Positions 16,711 through 25,804 of a DNA stretch of 64,000 nucleotides are shown piece by piece; position 1 is the first letter of the stretch, and every line of letters starts with the position of its first letter. The DNA comes from Flagellimonas pelagia. Lineage in GTDB: Bacteria > Bacteroidota > Bacteroidia > Flavobacteriales > Flavobacteriaceae. Below the pieces are notes generated by a model. It was not told the DNA's origin, did no database searches, and worked only from the letters and a program-made list of their open reading frames with translations. The DNA lies in NCBI RefSeq assembly GCF_003584135.1, contig NZ_QXFI01000009.1, positions 69,501 through 133,500 on the forward strand. The letters run 5' to 3'. The translations under genes were made by a program, and so were the position numbers.

Positions 16711-17163
16711 TTAAACTCCGAATTGCCTTAAATGATGGTCCAAATGTTTATACTGCATCTGGCCCCATTGCTCAGGTGTGAAACGTCCAAAAACAGGATG
16801 TGGGTCCCATTCGGTCTTGTCTTTTTCTTGGTGAAAATCATTGATCAATGCCACCAATTTGTCCTTCTCCGTGGCAAAATCCTTTTCTTCGGTCACTTTT
16901 AATCCTTTGGCCGTAGGAAGGTTGTGTCGCCACGGCTTATCGTTGTATAGGCTTTTTCTGAAAAATTTGCCCATGAGTTTCAACATAGGATTGGGTTTGT
17001 TGTTGGGGTTTGTTCTTCCTAATCCGATCTTGAGCGGAAATTGACAGTGGTGCAACATTTGTCCCACCTTCATTTTGCCCCATTGCCCCTCGGAATCCGC
17101 AGTCAAATGCTCGATTCGGGATAAGATTTCGGCATGGGCCCCAGTGTCGAAAAGTGATTTCAT
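16711..17163 (-). CDS. DUF1569 (DinB-like fold) protein
   Basis: A 150-residue protein. The sequence KVGQMLHHCQFPLKIGLG near residues 31-48, HPVFGRFTPEQWGQMQYKHLDHHLRQFGV at the C-terminus and the intervening NLPTAKGLKV are typical of DUF1569 proteins, which belong to the DinB-like four-helix superfamily. The His residues in MLHHCQ and HLDHHL are placed like the metal-binding triad of that fold, but function is unknown. It is a single gene, diverging from radC with a 53-nt gap. Confidence 0.8.
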   Translation of the reverse strand: MKSLFDTGAHAEILSRIEHLTADSEGQWGKMKVGQMLHHCQFPLKIGLGRTNPNNKPNPMLKLMGKFFRKSLYNDKPWRHNLPTAKGLKVTEEKDFATEKDKLVALINDFHQEKDKTEWDPHPVFGRFTPEQWGQMQYKHLDHHLRQFGV

Positions 17164-17216
17164 GTTGAAGGGTTTATCCTGAAAAATACATAAAATTATT
17201 CTCCTATCTTTAGACC

Positions 17217-17915
17217 ATGCAAGAAAAACTAGCTTCCTTTTCCATAAAAAATTGGGCAGACGATGACCGACCTAGGGAAAAATTGGTGCAGAAGGGCAGT
17301 TCCGTTTTGTCCGATGCCGAATTGATCGCTATTTTGATCGGTTCAGGAAGTAGAAATGAGAGTGCAGTGGAACTTGCCAAACGCATTTTGGCATCGGTGG
17401 ACCACAACCTGAACGAGCTTGGAAAACTTTCCGTGAACCAATTAATGCGTTTTAAAGGCATTGGGGAAGCCAAAGCAGTGACCATTGCCGCGGCATTGGA
17501 AGTAGGAAGGAGGAGAAGGGCGGAGGACACCAAAAAAATCACCAAAATAACGGGGAGCAACGATGTTTTTGAGCTGTTGTACCCCTTGATCGGAGAATTG
17601 CAGCATGAGGAGTTCTGGATCATTTACCTGAACAATTCCAACAAAGTGGTGCATAAAGCACAATTGAGCAAAGGCGGTATTACTGGCACTTTGGTAGACG
17701 TAAGGTTGGTGTTAAAACAGGCTCTGGAACTTGGAGCCGTGGGCATTATTTTGGCGCATAACCATCCTTCGGGGACCCTAAAACCCAGTGCAGCCGACAA
17801 ACAAATCACCCAAAAACTGAAGATCGCCTCCGAGGCTTTGGACATCAAGGTGCTGGATCATTTGATCGTGGCCCAGCACGACTATCTCAGTTTTGCGGAC
17901 AAAGGAATATTATAG
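17217..17915 (+). CDS. radC: RadC/YkfG-family JAB1/MPN-domain protein
   Basis: A 232-residue protein of normal RadC length. The N-terminal UPF0758 part (WADDDRPREKL, DAELIAILIGSGSRNESAVELAKRIL) carries a helix-hairpin-helix-like LMRFKGIGEAKAVTIAAALEVG near 82-103. The C-terminal MPN domain (about 110-232) ends in the JAMM motif AHNHPSG with His181 and a downstream Asp in SAADKQIT. Its old link to DNA repair is disputed; a metal-dependent peptidase or nuclease role is not established. It is followed after 4 nt by the deacetylase-like gene. Confidence 0.93.
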   Translation: MQEKLASFSIKNWADDDRPREKLVQKGSSVLSDAELIAILIGSGSRNESAVELAKRILASVDHNLNELGKLSVNQLMRFKGIGEAKAVTIAAALEVGRRRRAEDTKKITKITGSNDVFELLYPLIGELQHEEFWIIYLNNSNKVVHKAQLSKGGITGTLVDVRLVLKQALELGAVGIILAHNHPSGTLKPSAADKQITQKLKIASEALDIKVLDHLIVAQHDYLSFADKGIL

Positions 17916-17919
17916 CCAT

Positions 17920-19215
17920 ATGCTGCTGATATTTACACATAAGGTCACCAATAGGCTTACGTATACGGCCAAACAAATCTTTGAAAGGATTTTGGGCATG
18001 GAGATATCCTTTACCACAAAGGTGGAGGATTTCATCAAGCACAATGGCCCCAAGATGACCTATTCCAAGCAACCTTTGCAGAATGAGTTCTTTATTCGGA
18101 GCAATGATCTGTTGTTCGAACAGGGTATCAATGATTTGGAGATCAAGGTTTCTGATTGGGATGGGGTTCCCTGTTTTTTTGCCAGCGGCGAGAAAAGCAC
18201 CGTACCCTATGATGTTTTTTCGGCCAGTTTTTTTCTTTTAAGTCGTTATGAGGAATATTTACCCCATGTGAAGGACAGTGTAGGTAGGTTTCCGGTAAAG
18301 GAAAGTCTCGCTTATCAACATAAATTTTTGGAGCTTCCGGTTGTGGATCTTTGGGCGTACAAGCTTTTGGATGCGCTTAAGGAACGTTTTCCCAATCTGG
18401 AATACGAGGAAAAATCATATGGTTTTACCTCCATCATCAACGTGACCACCTCCCATGCATACAAAATGCGCGGTCTGGCCCGAACGCTTGGTGGATTGTT
18501 TTTGGACCTGGGAAATTTTAAGTTCAGGTACGTGTGGGAACGTATTTCGGTATTGTTGGGACTTAGGAAGGATCCTTACGATAATTTTTATGAACTGGTG
18601 GAGATACACAAAAAATTTCCGATCAAGACCATGTTCTTTTTTCAGTTTGCCAAACATTCGGCACACGACAAGAACATCTCCCCGAACAACAATAAATTCA
18701 GGTACCTCATCAAATCCATTGCGGATTACAGCATTGTCTCGCTTAGTACGTCCTTTCTTTCATCAACAAACAAGGATGTACTCAAGGAAGAAAAGAAACA
18801 ATTGGCCAATCTTATCCATAGGCCCATCAACTATTCCAGGTTGAGGTACAACAGGGTAAATGTGCCGGCGGCATATAGAAATTTGGTGGAAACCGAGTTT
18901 ACCGACGATTTTTCCATGGGATACACGCACGAAATCGGTTTTAGGGCCGGGACCTGTACACCGTTCCATTTTTACGACATCAATATGGAAGTGAGGCAAC
19001 CCTTGAAGGTACATCCCTTTGCCCTACATGATTATGCCTTGGTGAACTACAAGAAAAAGGACGAGGTCTACGAGAAGATGGATAGGGTTTATCGTATGGT
19101 GAAACAGGTAAAAGGGGATTTTGTCATGGTTTTTTCCAATGAACTTTTGGGGAGTAAGCACCGATTGGATTGGATGGAGCTGTATCAATCGTTCCTAAAG
19201 CGTTATTATGTTTGA
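17920..19215 (+). CDS. polysaccharide deacetylase-like family protein
   Basis: A 431-residue protein starting MLLIFTHKVTNRLTYT at the ATG 4 nt after the radC stop. The opening (TNRLTYTAKQIFERILG, FTTKVEDFIKH, LQNEFFIRSNDLLFEQGI) belongs to a conserved Bacteroidota group annotated as polysaccharide deacetylase with an extra N-terminal domain. The later RAGTCTPFHFYDIN and KVHPFALHDYALVNY fit its carbohydrate-esterase-like half. I do not see the usual NodB T/SFDDG metal motif, so activity is uncertain. No signal peptide is visible. It overlaps the HAD gene start by 8 nt and forms a radC-deacetylase-HAD unit. Confidence 0.7.
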   Translation: MLLIFTHKVTNRLTYTAKQIFERILGMEISFTTKVEDFIKHNGPKMTYSKQPLQNEFFIRSNDLLFEQGINDLEIKVSDWDGVPCFFASGEKSTVPYDVFSASFFLLSRYEEYLPHVKDSVGRFPVKESLAYQHKFLELPVVDLWAYKLLDALKERFPNLEYEEKSYGFTSIINVTTSHAYKMRGLARTLGGLFLDLGNFKFRYVWERISVLLGLRKDPYDNFYELVEIHKKFPIKTMFFFQFAKHSAHDKNISPNNNKFRYLIKSIADYSIVSLSTSFLSSTNKDVLKEEKKQLANLIHRPINYSRLRYNRVNVPAAYRNLVETEFTDDFSMGYTHEIGFRAGTCTPFHFYDINMEVRQPLKVHPFALHDYALVNYKKKDEVYEKMDRVYRMVKQVKGDFVMVFSNELLGSKHRLDWMELYQSFLKRYYV

Positions 19216-19897
19216 GCACGAGGTTACGGACATCTTTTTTGATCTTGACCACACCCTTTGGGATTTCGAAAAAAACTCGGCCCTTACTTTTGCCAAAATA
19301 TTGGCCGAGAACAGGGTTGCAGTGGACCTGAATGGCTTTTTAGAAATCTATTCACCCATCAACCTTCAAATGTGGGCCTTGTACCGTGAGAACGGTATAA
19401 GTAAGTCCGAACTTCGCTATCAACGCTTAAAACGCACATTTGATGCATTGGATACTCCCGTTTCCGATGAAATGATCCATGTGTTGGCCCATGAGTATAT
19501 ACAGAGGCTATCTTCCTTTACCCATCTGTTGCCCAATGCCATTGAAATTTTGGAATACCTCTCTCCAAAATACAAACTTCACATCATTACCAATGGGTTT
19601 CAAGAGGTACAGGAAAGGAAAATGAAAGGCAGCAGTATCCATCACTATTTCGACAAGGTCATCAATTCTGAAATGGCAGGAGTTAAAAAACCACATCCCC
19701 GCATCTTTGAACTGGCATTGGATATGGCACAGGTGGACCCCAAGAACACCTTGATGATCGGGGATGATCTAGAGGCAGACATTCAAGGGGCAAAGGCAAT
19801 GGGGATGCAGGCAATCCATTATAATTCCCACAATGTGGCAAGACACGAGGTTTGCAAGATGATTAACGATCTCATTGAAATAAAAAGCATTTTATAG
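19208..19897 (+). CDS. YjjG-type HAD noncanonical pyrimidine nucleotidase
   Basis: A 229-residue HAD hydrolase. Motif I is FFDLDHTLWDF (nucleophile Asp followed by D+2), motif II is HIITNGF, motif III includes Lys in AGVKKPHPRIFE, and motif IV is MIGDDLEADIQGAKAMGM. The DHTLWDF variant with the alpha-helical cap matches the YjjG group, which dephosphorylate dUMP, dTMP and modified pyrimidine nucleotides and may clean up the nucleotide pool. It overlaps the previous gene by 8 nt, suggesting translational coupling. Confidence 0.88.
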   Translation: MFEHEVTDIFFDLDHTLWDFEKNSALTFAKILAENRVAVDLNGFLEIYSPINLQMWALYRENGISKSELRYQRLKRTFDALDTPVSDEMIHVLAHEYIQRLSSFTHLLPNAIEILEYLSPKYKLHIITNGFQEVQERKMKGSSIHHYFDKVINSEMAGVKKPHPRIFELALDMAQVDPKNTLMIGDDLEADIQGAKAMGMQAIHYNSHNVARHEVCKMINDLIEIKSIL

Positions 19898-19951
19898 AGT
19901 TATACTAAGAGCGGTAAACCCCGTTCTGGACACTGGAAAATGTTTTTGGCT

Positions 19952-20503
19952 ATGAAAAGATCATTTTATCTGCTCCTTTGCTTTGCTGTGGTGTTGATGC
20001 TTTCCCAATCTTGCACAGAACAGCAGGATTTCGGTCAATTTGAAGACCTTAGCATTACACCGACCTTGGCAACCGGACTTTTTTATATGGAATCCGATGA
20101 GGCGACCATCAATGATGCTGGTACCTTTGGCACATTCTATGCCCAAACAGTCAATTTTGATGCCTTTAATGAAGAGTTTGTGGCAGACCACCTAATTGAA
20201 GGGACCATCACTTACGAGATTGTGAATACCACAAGCAAACAGTTGCGCATTACCATCGAGTATTTGGATGAGGCGGGCAATACCTTGGACGGTGAATTGT
20301 TCAATATAGATGCCGATCCTTCCGGATTGATGACTTGGGAAGTGGCCTATGGGCCAGGAGGTAAAAGCTTGGACATTTTGGCAAATACCTCAAACCTTAG
20401 ACTTACGGCGACAAATCTTAGCGATGCCATCAGCGTTTCGTCACAACCTGAACCCAAAGTGAAATTTAAATCTGCAGCAGAGTTTTTATTTAGGTTGAAA
20501 TGA
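19952..20503 (+). CDS. lipoprotein, first gene of an envelope operon
   Basis: A 183-residue protein starting MKRSFYLLLCFAVVLML (an ATG four codons earlier is also in frame). The signal ends in a lipobox-like SQSC, so it is probably lipidated. The mature part is acidic with beta-rich sequence and an IEYLDEAGNTLDGELF segment reminiscent of small beta-sandwich lipoproteins, but I do not recognise the family with certainty. Its stop overlaps the start of the DUF5723 gene as ATGA, so the two are translationally coupled. Confidence 0.7.
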   Translation: MKRSFYLLLCFAVVLMLSQSCTEQQDFGQFEDLSITPTLATGLFYMESDEATINDAGTFGTFYAQTVNFDAFNEEFVADHLIEGTITYEIVNTTSKQLRITIEYLDEAGNTLDGELFNIDADPSGLMTWEVAYGPGGKSLDILANTSNLRLTATNLSDAISVSSQPEPKVKFKSAAEFLFRLK

Positions 20504-21957
20504 GGTTACGGTCCTATTTAGTGTTTTCTGTCCTTTTGGGAAGTTTTACGATTTCCGCGCAAAACAAGGAATTGCTTTATGATTTTTATGAAATTCCTCA
20601 GGCGCTCATGGTCAATCCAGGGGTAAAAACCTCAGAAAAGTGGCATGTAGGTATCCCGGTCATTTCAGGACTGTCCTTTCAAGGTGCTACCAGTGGGGTT
20701 ACGGTAAATGATTTATTCGCAAATGACGGGATCGATTTTACAACAAAGGTACAAGAGCGGGTACTGGATGTCATGACCCGTAAGGACGATTTCAGTACAA
20801 CCAGCCAAATTGAAGGTTTTACCATAGGTTTCAGGGGAAGGAACAGACCGGATGACTACTATTCTTTCGGTATGTACGGAGAAACCGATGTCATTGTCTA
20901 TTGGCCCAAGGATTTGGCCATCTTGGCCTTTGAAGGCAATGGGGGTAACAATATTGGAAGGAGATTTGATTTGGGAGATTTGAACTTACGTGGAGAGATG
21001 GTCAATGTGTTCCATTTTGGGGTCAACAGAAAAATGAGCAATACCCTTACCGTTGGGGCAAGGGCCAAGCTTTACTCCAGTATTTTTCAGTTTCAATCCA
21101 TTAAAAATTCAGGGACTTTCAGGACAACAGAAGGTCAGGACAATATTTATGTTACCTCCATCTCTGCGGACATGCAACTACAAACTGCGGGGGTGAAGGG
21201 TTTTTATGATATTCTGGAAGAAGATACTGGAACTACAAGAAAGGATGTTACAAGTTTGTTCACCGAACGGGTATTATTGGGAGGTAATTTGGGACTTGGG
21301 TTCGATGCCGGTTTCAGTTACCAGTTAACCCCGCAAACCACCATTACAGGTAGTGTATTGGACATCGGTTTCATATACAACAACAAGGATGTTTGGAACT
21401 ATACCTTTAGCGGAAGTACGAGCACCCAAGGGATTTCGGTCTATTTGCCGGAAGATATCGATAATCTGGACAATAATCTTTGGCAAGAGCTTATTGATGA
21501 TATTGATGAGGCTTTGCCCCATGGGGAAAACACGTCTTCCTATATTTCCTTTAGACCGGTAAAGGCATACGGTTCCATTCGGTATGACTTTGGTGAAGGC
21601 GGCAACAACACATTTGACAATTGCGGATGTGGAGTAAATGCAGGGGGCGGAGGAAACCAAGATTTTTATCGGAACAGTATAGGAGGACAATTGTTCATGA
21701 TGAAAAGGCCTAGGGGCGTTCAGGCAGCCCTAACAGGGTTTTACCAAAAAAGGTTCGGAAGGGGATTATCCCTTAAAACAACCTATACCATAGACAAGTA
21801 TTCTTTTACGAACGTGGGTTTGGGACTGAACCTTCAGGCAGGTCCTGTAAATTTTTATGTGCTGGGCGATAACCTTTTGAGCTATGCCAACGTAGCGGAC
21901 AGTCATTATGCATTTTTACAGTTTGGATTTAATATCATATCTTGGAACGATAATTGA
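20500..21957 (+). CDS. DUF5723 / PorP-like outer-membrane beta-barrel protein
   Basis: A 485-residue protein with signal peptide MRLRSYLVFSVLLGSFTISAQ. The mature start (ELLYDFYEIPQALMVNPGV, WHVGIPVISGLSFQGATSG, VNDLFANDGIDF) is diagnostic for DUF5723, and the rest is made of alternating amphipathic strands ending in an aromatic C-terminus (HYAFLQFGFNIISW). Two Cys in FDNCGCG lie in a glycine-rich loop near 372-386. PorP/SprF-like proteins are barrels tied to surface assembly and gliding, but that role is inference here. It lies between a lipoprotein and a secreted protein with overlapping or abutting ends. Confidence 0.85.
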   Translation: MRLRSYLVFSVLLGSFTISAQNKELLYDFYEIPQALMVNPGVKTSEKWHVGIPVISGLSFQGATSGVTVNDLFANDGIDFTTKVQERVLDVMTRKDDFSTTSQIEGFTIGFRGRNRPDDYYSFGMYGETDVIVYWPKDLAILAFEGNGGNNIGRRFDLGDLNLRGEMVNVFHFGVNRKMSNTLTVGARAKLYSSIFQFQSIKNSGTFRTTEGQDNIYVTSISADMQLQTAGVKGFYDILEEDTGTTRKDVTSLFTERVLLGGNLGLGFDAGFSYQLTPQTTITGSVLDIGFIYNNKDVWNYTFSGSTSTQGISVYLPEDIDNLDNNLWQELIDDIDEALPHGENTSSYISFRPVKAYGSIRYDFGEGGNNTFDNCGCGVNAGGGGNQDFYRNSIGGQLFMMKRPRGVQAALTGFYQKRFGRGLSLKTTYTIDKYSFTNVGLGLNLQAGPVNFYVLGDNLLSYANVADSHYAFLQFGFNIISWNDN

Positions 21958-22809
21958 ATGATGTTCCGTATGAAGTCAAAACTATTATATGTTATTTTGT
22001 TTGCCTTGGGTTTGAATTTCTCAGGACATGCCCAGTTGAATGACTATAAATATATTATCGTTCCCAAAAAATTCGCGGCCTTTAAAGGTGAAAACAGATA
22101 TCAGACCAGTACATTGGTCAAATATTATTTCACAAAGAATGGTTTTAATACCATTTATGATGATGAAATGCCTTTGGACCTGGCGACCAATAGATGTTTG
22201 GGACTTGTGGCCGATCTTTTGGATAATTCTTCCATGTTTTCCACCAATGTAATCATTACACTGAAGGATTGTAAAAATTCTGAGGTATACCGAACCTTTG
22301 AGGGAAAAAGTAAGACGAAGGACTATGTGGATGCATATAAGGAGGCCATTCAAGACGCCTTTACTTCCTTTGCGGGAATAGGTTATGCTTATGAACCGAA
22401 GGAAACCGAAACCCCCAAAGAACCTATTGTGGTTAGTTTTAGAGACGATGTAAAGATCGTTGAGGATAAAGAGGGGGAAAAAGTTGTTGAGCAAAAGGCA
22501 ACTACCGAGGAGCAGGTATATAAAAGCGTTGAGCCGAAACCATCCAATTTTACCAAGGCAACCCAAACCGAAGGAGGGGAGCCCATATCATCCGATCTAT
22601 TGTATGCCCAGCCTATTGAAAATGGCTATCAATTGGTGGACAGTTCGCCCAAAGTTGTCCTTAAACTCGAAGAAACCTCCATGGAAAATGTTTTTCTTAC
22701 CACCTACCAAGGTAACAATGCCGTGGTATTCAGCAAGGATGGCAAATGGATATTGGAGTATTTGGAAAATGGAAACAAACAACAAAAGGAGCTCAATATC
22801 AAATTCTAA
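21958..22809 (+). CDS. secreted conserved protein of unknown function
   Basis: A 283-residue protein with signal peptide ending GHAQ (after MKSKLLYVILFALGLNFS). The conserved head LNDYKYIIVPKKFAAFKGENRYQTSTLVKYYFTKNGF and DLATNRCLGLVADLLD is familiar from flavobacterial genomes, with a low-complexity Glu/Lys region near 143-190 and a beta-rich C-terminus. It abuts the DUF5723 gene with no gap, so it belongs to the same envelope operon. Its stop overlaps the convergent rarA stop by 4 nt. Function unknown. Confidence 0.75.
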   Translation: MMFRMKSKLLYVILFALGLNFSGHAQLNDYKYIIVPKKFAAFKGENRYQTSTLVKYYFTKNGFNTIYDDEMPLDLATNRCLGLVADLLDNSSMFSTNVIITLKDCKNSEVYRTFEGKSKTKDYVDAYKEAIQDAFTSFAGIGYAYEPKETETPKEPIVVSFRDDVKIVEDKEGEKVVEQKATTEEQVYKSVEPKPSNFTKATQTEGGEPISSDLLYAQPIENGYQLVDSSPKVVLKLEETSMENVFLTTYQGNNAVVFSKDGKWILEYLENGNKQQKELNIKF

Positions 22810-24083
22810 TACCCATATTTGTCCTTCCAACGGGATTTTAAAAAATCTTTCATGGCTTTTTCCCTAGGGTTGTTCCCCGGGCGGTAAAAGGTGGTACCTG
22901 AAATTTCATCAGGCAAAAACTCCATGTCGGCAAAATTGTTTTCATGGTCATGGGCGTAGGCATATCCTTGCCCGTAACCAATATCCTTCATGAGTTTGGT
23001 GGGTGCATTTCTTATGGCCAAGGGTACGGAAAGGTCCCCAGTTTGTCTTACTGCTTGTTGCGCCTCATTGATGGCGATATAGCTCGCATTGCTTTTGGCA
23101 GAGCTGGCCAAATACGTCGCACACTGACTTAAAATGATCCGGGCTTCAGGATGTCCTATGGTGTTAACGGCCTGAAAGGTAGTGTTGGCCATTACAAGGG
23201 CAGTGGGATTGGCGTTGCCAATATCTTCGGAAGCCAAGATTACCATTCTCCGTGCAATGAATTTAACGTCCTCGCCCCCCTCGATCAGTCGGGCAAGCCA
23301 ATATACTGCGGCATTGGGGTCACTACCCCGTATGGACTTAATGAAGGCAGAAATAATATCATAATGCTGCTCCCCGGTCTTGTCATATAAAAAGGTATTC
23401 TTTTGGACTTTGCCCAGCACCATGTCATTGGTGATGGTAATGGGGCCTTCAGATTCCGAGTTTACGATCAACTCGAAAATGTTCAACAATTTTCGGCCAT
23501 CCCCTCCCGAGAGTCTCAGCAAGGCCTCGGTTTCCTTTAATGTTATTTTTTTGGACTTTAGAACGCTGTCGGTCTTCATGGCTCTTTCCAAAAGGGCAAT
23601 AAGGTCTTCCTTCCCAAAAGGATTTAGGATATATACCTGACATCGGGAAAGGAGCGCGGGGATTACCTCAAAACTTGGGTTTTCCGTTGTGGCCCCGATT
23701 AAGGTTACCCAACCCTTTTCTACGGCACCCAAAAGTGAATCTTGCTGTGATTTGCTAAAACGATGGATCTCGTCTATAAAGAGGATTGGATTTTTGGAAG
23801 TGAAAAGCCCACCACTTTGTTTGGCTTTGTCAATGACTTCCCGAACATCCTTTACGCCACTGCTAATGGCACTAAGGGTATAAAAAGGTCTTTGGCTTTC
23901 AGTGGCGATAATGTTGGCCAAGGTGGTTTTGCCCGTGCCCGGTGGTCCCCAAAAAATCAGGGAAGGAATCACACCATTCTTGATTTGGGCGGTCAAAGCA
24001 CCATGCTCACCCACCAAATGTTGCTGACTGATATAATCCGAAAGGGTTTTGGGCCGTATACGTTCTGCCAAAGGTTCGTTCAT
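22806..24083 (-). CDS. rarA: replication-associated recombination protein A (RarA/MgsA)
   Basis: A 425-residue AAA+ ATPase. The Walker A loop [14 protein letters not shown] lies near 44-58, Walker [17 protein letters not shown] near 102-117, sensor 1 [20 protein letters not shown] near 128-147, and the C-terminal region has [22 protein letters not shown] and [14 protein letters not shown] segments typical of MgsA/RarA/WRNIP1. It acts at stalled replication forks as a tetrameric clamp-loader-like protein. I chose the start at 24083 because a TAnnTTTG box lies at 24099-24106; starting at 24155 would place the promoter inside the gene. Confidence 0.94.
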   Translation of the reverse strand: MNEPLAERIRPKTLSDYISQQHLVGEHGALTAQIKNGVIPSLIFWGPPGTGKTTLANIIATESQRPFYTLSAISSGVKDVREVIDKAKQSGGLFTSKNPILFIDEIHRFSKSQQDSLLGAVEKGWVTLIGATTENPSFEVIPALLSRCQVYILNPFGKEDLIALLERAMKTDSVLKSKKITLKETEALLRLSGGDGRKLLNIFELIVNSESEGPITITNDMVLGKVQKNTFLYDKTGEQHYDIISAFIKSIRGSDPNAAVYWLARLIEGGEDVKFIARRMVILASEDIGNANPTALVMANTTFQAVNTIGHPEARIILSQCATYLASSAKSNASYIAINEAQQAVRQTGDLSVPLAIRNAPTKLMKDIGYGQGYAYAHDHENNFADMEFLPDEISGTTFYRPGNNPREKAMKDFLKSRWKDKYGY

Positions 24084-24098
24084 AGGATAAAAGTAAGA

Positions 24099-24106
24099 CA
24101 AATTTA
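24099..24106 (-). promoter_or_regulatory. candidate -7 box (TAAATTTG) of rarA
   Basis: The minus strand reads TAAATTTG, an exact TAnnTTTG, 15 nt before the chosen ATG. The -33 element is weak. It argues for the shorter RarA start. Confidence 0.45.
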
Positions 24107-24203
24107 GAGGTGTTTGGCCAGGTTCAGGGAATGAGATTTTAGCCAGAACTGACAATTTGTGTAAATTGGTTATCGTGGTAAGCTATTTGAGTCCATTGGA
24201 AAC

Positions 24204-24926
24204 ATGAAGTCATCCGAACCTTTTAAAATTCCGTTAAGTGTTGTATTGGCACCTATGGTTGCCGTGCTCTGCATTTGGACAGTATTTTGGGTAGAGGTTG
24301 GATTTGGGGTCAATTTTAACGACTATGGCATTTTTCCCAGAAAATTATGGGGATTGAGGGGAGTAGTGCTTGGCCCTTTTATCCATGGATCGGTAGAGCA
24401 CCTATATAACAATACCATTCCGCTGGCCATTTTGTTGGCCTTCCTGTTTTATTTTTACCAAAGGGTAGCTTTAAAAGTTCTTGTTTTTGGGGTGATATTG
24501 TCGGGACTCCTAACATGGGCCATTGCCCGCCCTTCATATCACATAGGCGCAAGTGGTGTCATTTATGTTTTGGCAAGTTTCATTTTTTTCAAAGGGATTC
24601 TGGCCAAATATTATAGACTGGTTGCCCTTTCGTTGGTCGTTGTGTTCATCTACGGAAGCATGGTCTGGTATATATTTCCGGTAAAGGAAGATATTTCATG
24701 GGAGGGGCATCTAGCTGGTTTTGTTACAGGGTTGCTGCTGGCGTTTATCATAAAGGCAGAAGCGCCGGAGGTGCGAAAATATGAATGGGAAAAGGATGAT
24801 TTTAATGAAGATGAAGACCCGTTCCTAAAACATTTTGATGAGCATGGTAATTTTATTGAAAACAAGGAGGAGAAGGAAACCGGCATACAAATAAAATACC
24901 ACTATAAAGAATCCAAAAAAGATTGA
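24204..24926 (+). CDS. rhomboid-family intramembrane serine protease
   Basis: A 240-residue protein with about six membrane helices and an acidic, charged C-terminal tail (residues 195-240). The catalytic pair is visible: Ser117 in HIGASGVIY and His169 in WEGHLAGFVTG. The HGSVEHLYNNTIPL segment near 66-79 is the conserved helix-2 motif (the H/N pair that stabilises the oxyanion). It cleaves other membrane proteins within the bilayer; the substrate is unknown. The gene diverges from rarA and converges on rlmB with only 2 nt between stops. Confidence 0.92.
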   Translation: MKSSEPFKIPLSVVLAPMVAVLCIWTVFWVEVGFGVNFNDYGIFPRKLWGLRGVVLGPFIHGSVEHLYNNTIPLAILLAFLFYFYQRVALKVLVFGVILSGLLTWAIARPSYHIGASGVIYVLASFIFFKGILAKYYRLVALSLVVVFIYGSMVWYIFPVKEDISWEGHLAGFVTGLLLAFIIKAEAPEVRKYEWEKDDFNEDEDPFLKHFDEHGNFIENKEEKETGIQIKYHYKESKKD

Positions 24927-24928
24927 TG

Positions 24929-25666
24929 TTATCCTTGTCGCTGCCGAACCACTTCATACAGGAAAACACCACAGGCAACAGAAACATTAAGGGAACCGAT
25001 TTTGCCCAGTAGAGGCAGTTTGGCCTGATGGTCCACCATGCCCAGTATTGAGGGGGAAATACCTTTTTCCTCCGAGCCCATGATGATGGCTGTGGGTTGG
25101 TCAAAAGCTATGGAATAGATATCATTTTCAGCCTTTTCGGTGGCTGCCGTAATAGAAATGCCTGAGGATTGCAGATAAAAAAGAGCGTCCTTTAAATGAT
25201 CCACTTTGGCAATAGGAACATTAAAGGCGGCACCGGCAGAGGTTTTCACCGTATCATCGGTTATGGGGGCCGAACCATTTTTGGGGACAATGATCCCATT
25301 CACTCCACAGCATTCCGCAGTGCGGATAATTGCACCAAAATTCCGTACATCGGACACTTGGTCCAGAAGTAGGAAGAAGGGCATTTTTTCCTCAGAAAGG
25401 ATTTTTTCCACCATGGTTTCAAAATCTTGGAACTGAACGGGAGAAATCTGGGCCACCACACCTTGGTGGTTGTTCCGTGTTATCCGGTTCAATTTTTCAA
25501 TGGGGACGTAGGAGGCGCTTAGGCCCGATTTGCGAATAGTGGACTCCAACTCTTTGAACAGGTCTCCTTTCAACCCTTTTTGGATAAATATCTTGTTAAT
25601 GGGCTGATTGGCACTTATTGCCTCTAAAACTGCACGTATGCCATAAATGAGTTGGTTGTCTTTCAT
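24929..25666 (-). CDS. rlmB: 23S rRNA (guanosine-2251-2'-O)-methyltransferase RlmB-type
   Basis: A 245-residue SpoU (SPOUT) methyltransferase. The N-terminal substrate-binding part (YGIRAVLEAI near 7, RNNHQGVVAQISP near 75) precedes the catalytic knot with motif 1 LDQVSDVRNFGAIIRTAECCG, motif 2 IIMGSEEKGIS and motif 3 LPLLGKIGSLNVSVACGVFLYE. Enzymes of this family 2'-O-methylate G2251 in the P-loop of 23S rRNA; other SpoU targets are possible. The start at MKDNQLIYGI (25666) fits the family. A TACTTTTG box (25671-25678) ends only 4 nt upstream, so the transcript could be almost leaderless. Confidence 0.9.
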   Translation of the reverse strand: MKDNQLIYGIRAVLEAISANQPINKIFIQKGLKGDLFKELESTIRKSGLSASYVPIEKLNRITRNNHQGVVAQISPVQFQDFETMVEKILSEEKMPFFLLLDQVSDVRNFGAIIRTAECCGVNGIIVPKNGSAPITDDTVKTSAGAAFNVPIAKVDHLKDALFYLQSSGISITAATEKAENDIYSIAFDQPTAIIMGSEEKGISPSILGMVDHQAKLPLLGKIGSLNVSVACGVFLYEVVRQRQG

Positions 25667-25670
25667 GGGG

Positions 25671-25678
25671 CAAAAGTA
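25671..25678 (-). promoter_or_regulatory. candidate -7 box (TACTTTTG) of rlmB
   Basis: The minus strand reads TACTTTTG, an exact TAnnTTTG, in the 17 nt between the terminator at 25684-25712 and the rlmB ATG. The -33 element would fall inside the terminator stem. Confidence 0.35.
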
Positions 25679-25683
25679 AATAA

Positions 25684-25712
25684 AAAAACCGCCCAAATTT
25701 TGGGCGGTTTTT
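25684..25712 (-). terminator. intrinsic terminator after the secreted-protein gene
   Basis: AAAAACCGCCC and its complement GGGCGGTTTTT form an 11-bp stem with a short AT loop, followed on the minus strand by a T-run. It lies about 93 nt after the stop of the secreted-protein gene and just before rlmB, isolating the two. Confidence 0.85.
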
Positions 25713-25804
25713 ATTACGAGTTGTATGTTGTTTTAATGATAATGTGAAAAGACATCCATCAAAACTGAACTTTTATTTCCAATTCAAAAGAGGAAAAAAT
25801 CATT

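Noticed and set aside
17893..17919. Start of the deacetylase-like gene at 17893 inside radC
   Set aside because: The ATG at 17920, 4 nt after the radC stop, gives the conserved MLLIFTHKVTNRL beginning.
24084..24155. Upstream start of rarA at 24155
   Set aside because: The extension is not RarA-like and contains the candidate -7 box at 24099-24106.
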